A stretch of DNA of 64,000 bases from an uncultured Roseateles sp. (GTDB taxonomy: Bacteria; Pseudomonadota; Gammaproteobacteria; Burkholderiales; Burkholderiaceae), in assembly GCA_946886855.1 (NCBI GenBank), contig CAMPJJ010000019.1:1-64000 (forward strand), written 5' to 3'. The first letter of the stretch is position 1, and the number at the start of each line of letters is the position of its first letter. Below the pieces are notes generated by a model. The model was not told where the DNA came from, searched no databases, and saw only the letters and a program-made list of their open reading frames with translations. Positions 59,963 to 64,000 of the stretch are shown one piece after another. Made by a program: the position numbers and the translations under genes.

Positions 59963-60981
59963 GTGCGGGCTCCTTCGTTCTTCTTCAGCTTGTTGAGCAG
60001 GACCTTGGAGAACGCCAGCACCACGAAGGTGATGAAGAACAGGACCAGGCCCAGGTAGATCAGCGAGGCCTGGTGCAGGCCCGCGCCGGCTTCCGCGAAT
60101 TCATTGGCCAGCGCCGAGGTGATGCTGTTGGCGGCTTCGAACACCGACAGCGAATTCAGCTGGTTCATGTTGCCGATCACGAAGGTGACGGCCATGGTCT
60201 CGCCCAGCGCGCGACCCAGTCCCAGCATGATGCCGCCGACGACGCCGGTCTTGGTGTACGGCAGGACGACCTTCCAGACCACTTCCCAGGTCGTGGAGCC
60301 CAGGCCGTAGGCCGATTCCTTCAGCATCGCGGGCGTGACCGCGAACACGTCGCGCATCACCGAGGCGATGAACGGGATGATCATGATCGCCAGGATGATG
60401 CCGGCCGACAGGATGCCGATGCCCACCGGCGGGCCGGACACCAGCGCGCCCAGGTAGGGGATGCCGCCGAACAGCGACTGCAGCGGCTGCTGCACATAGG
60501 TGGCCAGGATGGGACCGAACACCAGCAGGCCCCACATGCCGTAGACGATCGAGGGGACCGCGGCCAGCAGCTCGATGGCGATGCCCAGCGGGCGGCGCAG
60601 CCAGCCCGGGGAGAGTTCAGTCAGGAACAGCGCGATGCCGAAGCTCACCGGCACGGCGATCAGCAGCGCGATGAACGAGGTCATCAGCGTGCCGTAGATC
60701 ATCACGAGGCCGCCGAACTGCTCCTTGGTCGGATCCCATTCCGCGGTGATCAGGAAGTTCAGGCCGAACTGCTTGATCGCGGGCGCGGCGCCGATGAGCA
60801 GCGAGCCGATGATGCCGGCCAGCAGCGCCAGCGTCAGCCAGGCCGCGCCATGCGTCAGCAGCGAGAACACCGCGTCGGCCCAGGGCGCGACACGGCGTCG
60901 CGGCGTCGGGCTGCCACCGGGCTTGACGCGCTCCTCGCCGCGCTCTCGGTCAATGGAATGGGCTGGAAGTATTGCGGCCAC
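59959..60981 (-). CDS. pstC: PstC phosphate permease subunit
   Basis: PstC pairs with PstA to form the membrane channel. The 340-residue protein has an N-terminal basic extension (residues 1-30), six helices and the EAA-type loop [21 protein letters not shown]. The start is preceded by a GGAGG-like sequence. About 160 bp with a hairpin separate it from pstS. Confidence 0.96.
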   Translation of the reverse strand: MAAILPAHSIDRERGEERVKPGGSPTPRRRVAPWADAVFSLLTHGAAWLTLALLAGIIGSLLIGAAPAIKQFGLNFLITAEWDPTKEQFGGLVMIYGTLMTSFIALLIAVPVSFGIALFLTELSPGWLRRPLGIAIELLAAVPSIVYGMWGLLVFGPILATYVQQPLQSLFGGIPYLGALVSGPPVGIGILSAGIILAIMIIPFIASVMRDVFAVTPAMLKESAYGLGSTTWEVVWKVVLPYTKTGVVGGIMLGLGRALGETMAVTFVIGNMNQLNSLSVFEAANSITSALANEFAEAGAGLHQASLIYLGLVLFFITFVVLAFSKVLLNKLKKNEGART

Positions 60982-61093
60982 GGGGCCTCCGCTGGAGTGT
61001 TTGGAATCCTGGCGCGCCGCCCGCCTCCTCCGGCCGGTCCGACGCGTCCGTCACGACGTCTCTGTCGAGATCTTCTTGAGGTCCTGTGCGAAA

Positions 61094-61122
61094 GCCCGGT
61101 GTCCTCAGGGAGAACACCGGGC
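61094..61122 (-). terminator. Hairpin between pstS and pstC
   Basis: GCCCGGTGT pairs with ACACCGGGC around an 11-base loop, followed on the minus strand by TTTCGC. The T-run is too short for a strong terminator. It is better read as a partial attenuator or processing site that keeps pstS mRNA more abundant than pstCAB. Confidence 0.65.
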
Positions 61123-61141
61123 CGTCTGCGTCAGGAGACGA

Positions 61142-62182
61142 TCACTTGAAGCTGACCGCCTTGCCCGAACCGTCCTTCACGCTGGCCGCCCACTGCTTGC
61201 GGACCAGGTCCTTGACGCTGGCAGGCAGCGGCACGTAGTCCAGATCGTCGGCCATCTTGTCGCCCTGGGTGTAGGCCCAGTCGAAGAACTTCAGGGCGGC
61301 GGCGGCCTGCGCCGGCTTGTCCTGGGCGACGTGCATCAGGATGAAGGTGGCGCCGGTGATGGGCCAGCTGTCCTTGCCCGCCTGCTCGGTCAGCACCTGG
61401 TAGAACGACTGGTCCCACTTGGCGCCAGCGGCGGCGGCCTTGAACGCGTCGTCGCTCGGGCTGACGAAGGCGCCGCTGGCGTTCTTCATCAGCACGTAGG
61501 TCATCTTGTTCTGCTTGGCGTAGGCGTATTCGACGTAGCCGATCGAGTTCGGCAGGCGCGTCACGAAAGCCGACACGCCTTCGTTGCCCTTGCCGCCGGC
61601 GCCGGTCGGCCAGTTCACGGCCGTGCCTTCACCGACCTTGTCCTTCCACTCGGCGTTGACCTTGGACAGGTAGTTCGTGAACAGGAAGCTGGTGCCCGAA
61701 CCGTCGGCGCGGCGGACCACGGCGATGGCGGCGTCCGGCAGCGCGACACCCGAGTTCAGGGCGGCGATGGCGGGGTCGTTCCACTTGGTGATCTTGCCCA
61801 GGTAGATGTCGGCCAGGACCTTGCCGTCGAGCTTCAGCTGGCCGGGGTTGATGCCCTTGACGTTGATCACGGGCACGACGCCGCCGATCACGGTCGGGAA
61901 CTGGACCAGGCCGTCCTTGGCCAGCTGCTCGTCCTTCAGGGGCGCGTCGGACGCGCCGAAGTCGACGGTCTTGGCCTGGATCTGTTTGATGCCGGCGCCG
62001 GAACCGACCGATTGATAGTTGATGCGGACACCGGTGGCCTTGTTGTAGGCATCAGCCCACTTGGCGTACACGGGAGCCGGGAACGAAGCACCCGCACCGG
62101 TCACTTCTTGAGCATGGGCCGCGGAGAACATCGCGGCGCAGGCGGCGAACAGCAGGCCAGCACGCAGTTGATTCATGATCAT
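61142..62182 (-). CDS. pstS: PstS phosphate-binding protein
   Basis: PstS binds phosphate in the periplasm and hands it to PstCA. A signal peptide (cleaved after AAHAQ) precedes [16 protein letters not shown] and the phosphate-site segments [20 protein letters not shown] and [12 protein letters not shown]. The start is ATG 62182 or 62176, with an AGGA site between them and the Pho box. It is the first gene of the pst-pho operon. Confidence 0.97.
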   Translation of the reverse strand: MIMNQLRAGLLFAACAAMFSAAHAQEVTGAGASFPAPVYAKWADAYNKATGVRINYQSVGSGAGIKQIQAKTVDFGASDAPLKDEQLAKDGLVQFPTVIGGVVPVINVKGINPGQLKLDGKVLADIYLGKITKWNDPAIAALNSGVALPDAAIAVVRRADGSGTSFLFTNYLSKVNAEWKDKVGEGTAVNWPTGAGGKGNEGVSAFVTRLPNSIGYVEYAYAKQNKMTYVLMKNASGAFVSPSDDAFKAAAAGAKWDQSFYQVLTEQAGKDSWPITGATFILMHVAQDKPAQAAAALKFFDWAYTQGDKMADDLDYVPLPASVKDLVRKQWAASVKDGSGKAVSFK

Positions 62183-62225
62183 TCAGTCCTATCGCTTGGG
62201 TTGGTTGGCGAACGGAACGGATGCT

Positions 62226-62253
62226 ATGACCTCAATGTGACACATCCGTGACG
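62226..62253 (-). promoter_or_regulatory. Pho box upstream of pstS
   Basis: On the minus strand GTCA half-sites occur three times in exact 11-bp phase (plus-strand TGAC at 62227, 62238 and 62249), within TGTCAC/GTCAT-like repeats. That is the direct-repeat pattern PhoB binds. A possible -10 (TAGCAT on the minus strand, 62221-62226) follows. Confidence 0.75.
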
Positions 62254-62331
62254 CCGCCCGCGCACCGGAAAAATGTCGTTACGTAGAGCGCCCAGAGGAG
62301 AAACGGGCCTCGGCGGGACGTTGAGCGCGCA

Positions 62332-62371
62332 TTGTCATATTCGATTCACCCCGCTGTCATCTTCGTTCCCT
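62332..62371 (+). promoter_or_regulatory. Second Pho-box array, facing away from pstS
   Basis: Four seven-base units occur at exact 11-bp spacing on the plus strand: TTGTCAT (62332), GATTCAC (62343), CTGTCAT (62354) and GTTCCCT (62365). The array closely resembles the double Pho box of E. coli pstS. It points toward glmM, which is on the opposite strand, so no protein gene lies directly downstream. Confidence 0.75.
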
Positions 62372-62384
62372 AGCCTATCGGACG

Positions 62385-62475
62385 TGAAGGAATACCCCGA
62401 AGAGTCGCGCTCGACGCGACCCGACCAATGCAAATTGGGCCGCGGACGCTCCCGCGTCGGCGGCCCTTCTTTTCT
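62385..62475 (+). ncRNA. Candidate PhoB-regulated small RNA
   Basis: Between the second Pho-box array and a strong plus-strand terminator lie about 65-90 bases with no ORF or ribosome-binding site for a protein. A transcript starting about 62385 would end near 62475, roughly 90 nucleotides long. The start is estimated from the Pho-box position; no strong -10 is visible (CTATCG near 62375 is the best). It is predicted only. Confidence 0.5.
62437..62475 (+). terminator. Strong intrinsic terminator on the plus strand
   Basis: GGGCCGC, a bulged G, GACGC, loop TCCC, GCGTC, G and GCGGCCC pair into a long stem (62437-62466), followed by TTCTTTTCT. The T-rich side faces right, so the terminator serves plus-strand transcription; the minus-strand side has only AATTTG. 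It may also weakly end the glmM transcript. Confidence 0.8.
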
Positions 62476-62490
62476 GGTCGGCGGGAGCAG

Positions 62491-63828
62491 TCAGCCGCCG
62501 CGGATGGCGTCCGCCAGCCGCTCGGCGCAGCGCTGCGCGAGGTCGGCATCGCTGGCCTCGACCATGACGCGCAGCAGCGGTTCGGTGCCCGACTTGCGGA
62601 TCAACACGCGTCCCCGGTCGCCCAACTCGGCCGTGACTTCGGCCTCGACGCGGGCAAGCGCCGGATTGCTCTTCCAGTCCTGGTGATCCGCCTGCAGGCG
62701 GACATTGATCAGCGTCTGCGGGAACAGCGTGACGCCGTCCAGCAGGTCCGCCAGGCGTCGACCGCTGCGGCAGACGGCCTCCAGCACCAGCAGGCTGCTG
62801 ACGATGCCGTCGCCGGTCGTGTGACGGTCCAGCGAGAGCAGGTGGCCGGAGCCCTCCCCGCCCAGTTGCCAACCACGGGCGGCCAGTTCCTCCAGCACGT
62901 AGCGGTCGCCGACCTTGGCGCGGACGAACTCGACATCGCGCTGACGCAGCGCCAGTTCGACCGCCATGTTCGTCATTAGCGTGCCGACGGCGCCCGGCAC
63001 GCGCTCGCCGCGGGCGAGCCGGTCCGCGACCATCACGTAGAGCAGCTCGTCGCCGTTGTAGAGGCGACCTTCGCCGTCGACCATCTGCAGGCGATCGGCA
63101 TCGCCGTCGAGCGCAATGCCGTAGTCGGCCTGGTGCTCCTTGACCGCGGCGACCAGGGCCTCCGGCGCGGTGGCGCCGACCTTGTCGTTGATGTTGTAGC
63201 CGTCGGGCTTGTTGCCGATCGCGATGAGCTCGGCGCCGAGTTCATGGAACACCGACGGCGCCACCTGGTAAGCCGCGCCGTTCGCCGCATCGACCACCAG
63301 CTTCATGCCGCGCAGGCTGAGATCGCTGCTGAAGCTGGCCTTGCAGAACTCGATGTAACGGCCCTGCGCATCGTCCAGGCGGCGGGCGCGGCCCAGGCTG
63401 GCGGAATCGACCCAGACCGGCGGCTCGTCCAGCACGGCCTCGACGTCCAGTTCCCAGGCGTCGGGCAGCTTCTCGCCCTTGGACGAGAAGAACTTGATGC
63501 CGTTGTCGGCGAAGGGGTTGTGCGACGCCGAGATCACCACGCCCAGGTGCTGACGCAGCGCGCGGGTGAGGTAAGCGACGCCGGGCGTCGGCAGCGGGCC
63601 GGTCAGCAGCACGTTGACCCCTGCGGATGCGAAGCCGGCTTCCAGCGCCGACTCCAGCATGTAGCCAGAGATGCGGGTGTCCTTGCCGATCAGCACGCTG
63701 GGCTTGGCGTAGCTGCGCTTGAGCACGCGCCCCACCGCATGTCCCAGCCGCAACATGAAATCCGGCGTGATGGGCGTGCGGCCCACGGTTCCACGGATTC
63801 CATCGGTTCCGAAATACTTTCGGCTCAT
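62491..63828 (-). CDS. glmM: Phosphoglucosamine mutase
   Basis: GlmM converts glucosamine-6-phosphate to glucosamine-1-phosphate for peptidoglycan and lipopolysaccharide. The phosphorylated Ser102 is in [13 protein letters not shown], the metal loop is DGDADR ([11 protein letters not shown]), and the sugar-binding region is GGEGSGHLL. The 445-residue length is normal. It follows folP, as in many proteobacteria. Confidence 0.97.
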   Translation of the reverse strand: MSRKYFGTDGIRGTVGRTPITPDFMLRLGHAVGRVLKRSYAKPSVLIGKDTRISGYMLESALEAGFASAGVNVLLTGPLPTPGVAYLTRALRQHLGVVISASHNPFADNGIKFFSSKGEKLPDAWELDVEAVLDEPPVWVDSASLGRARRLDDAQGRYIEFCKASFSSDLSLRGMKLVVDAANGAAYQVAPSVFHELGAELIAIGNKPDGYNINDKVGATAPEALVAAVKEHQADYGIALDGDADRLQMVDGEGRLYNGDELLYVMVADRLARGERVPGAVGTLMTNMAVELALRQRDVEFVRAKVGDRYVLEELAARGWQLGGEGSGHLLSLDRHTTGDGIVSSLLVLEAVCRSGRRLADLLDGVTLFPQTLINVRLQADHQDWKSNPALARVEAEVTAELGDRGRVLIRKSGTEPLLRVMVEASDADLAQRCAERLADAIRGG

Positions 63829-63934
63829 TGAGGCGATCTCCTGCGACTTCTCGATCTTGAATCCGCAGATTGTCGCCGATGCCGAGGGGGGCGCTGAGCG
63901 CCCGCGCCCCGCTCCTTCGGGGGAGCACAGACCG

Positions 63935-64000
63935 TCAGCCTTGAGGCGCTCCGAAGGCCTGCCAGACCTTGAGCGCGTCGACGGTGGCTCCGACGTCGTG
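63935..64000 (-). CDS. folP: Dihydropteroate synthase, C-terminal end only
   Basis: The last 21 residues read [21 protein letters not shown] before a TGA at 63935-63937. HDV...TVDALKVW is the typical end of FolP, which makes dihydropteroate in folate synthesis. The rest lies beyond the right edge of the window. It is upstream of glmM, with 106 bp between them. Confidence 0.85.
   Translation of the reverse strand, partial: HDVGATVDALKVWQAFGAPQG

Noticed and set aside
61094..61122. Hairpin between pstS and pstC as a full terminator
   Set aside because: The stem is good, but only three T residues follow, and pstC has no evident promoter of its own; partial attenuation or mRNA processing fits better.

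Overview
The window comes from a GC-rich betaproteobacterium, most likely a Burkholderiales member of the Roseateles/Mitsuaria/Rubrivivax type. Supporting signs are the very high G+C at third codon positions, the gene orders trxA-rho beside an AddAB-like pair, folP-glmM and pstSCAB-phoU-phoB-phoR, the PA2779/PA2778 pair, a PEP-CTERM protein and a phasin-like protein. The genus is an inference from gene content. No rRNA, tRNA or CRISPR array was seen.

Layout. 0-4 kb: a small membrane protein, an RNA-repair pair (ATP-dependent RNA ligase and P-loop kinase-like protein, the latter frameshifted), a flavin-dependent oxidoreductase and a phasin-like protein. 4-13.6 kb (minus strand): a complete Kdp potassium system in the order small ORF-kdpF-kdpA-kdpB-kdpC-torF-like gene-kdpD-kdpE. 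The torF-like gene has an in-frame stop and KdpB has a collagen-like N-terminus. 13.8-20.4 kb (mostly plus): a branched-chain amino acid type binding protein, a serine hydrolase, a TAXI protein, a Cys-rich protein and a secreted alpha-amylase preceded by two matching inverted-repeat boxes. 20.6-24.6 kb is an accessory region: a gene-poor stretch, a broken IS3 orfA, then two probable toxin-immunity pairs, one of them a type VI amidase effector (Tae4) with a two-helix membrane partner and the other an HExxH zincin with a putative lipoprotein partner.

24.6-32.8 kb holds a TetR regulator divergent from an MFS exporter, followed by a tightly coupled six-gene operon (DUF2147, TorF, FGGY kinase, class II aldolase, class III aminotransferase, degenerate aldolase paralogue). 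The same 14-bp palindrome occurs once at the tetR/MFS divergence and twice before the operon, so these genes probably form one regulon. 33-44 kb contains several uncharacterised pairs, an SPFH-DUF4178-DUF350 envelope cluster, tandem paralogous exported proteins, the PA2779/PA2778 pair, a PEP-CTERM protein with a good sigma-54 promoter and a glutathione transferase-like protein.

44-64 kb is mostly core: an AddA/AddB-like recombination nuclease pair (a REP-like palindrome sits in frame inside the nuclease gene), trxA, rho, rpmE2, a membrane glycosyltransferase, the Pho regulon operon, glmM and the end of folP. Between pstS and glmM there is a second, outward-facing Pho-box array followed about 65 bp later by a strong intrinsic terminator on the same strand with no ORF between, which suggests a PhoB-controlled small RNA.
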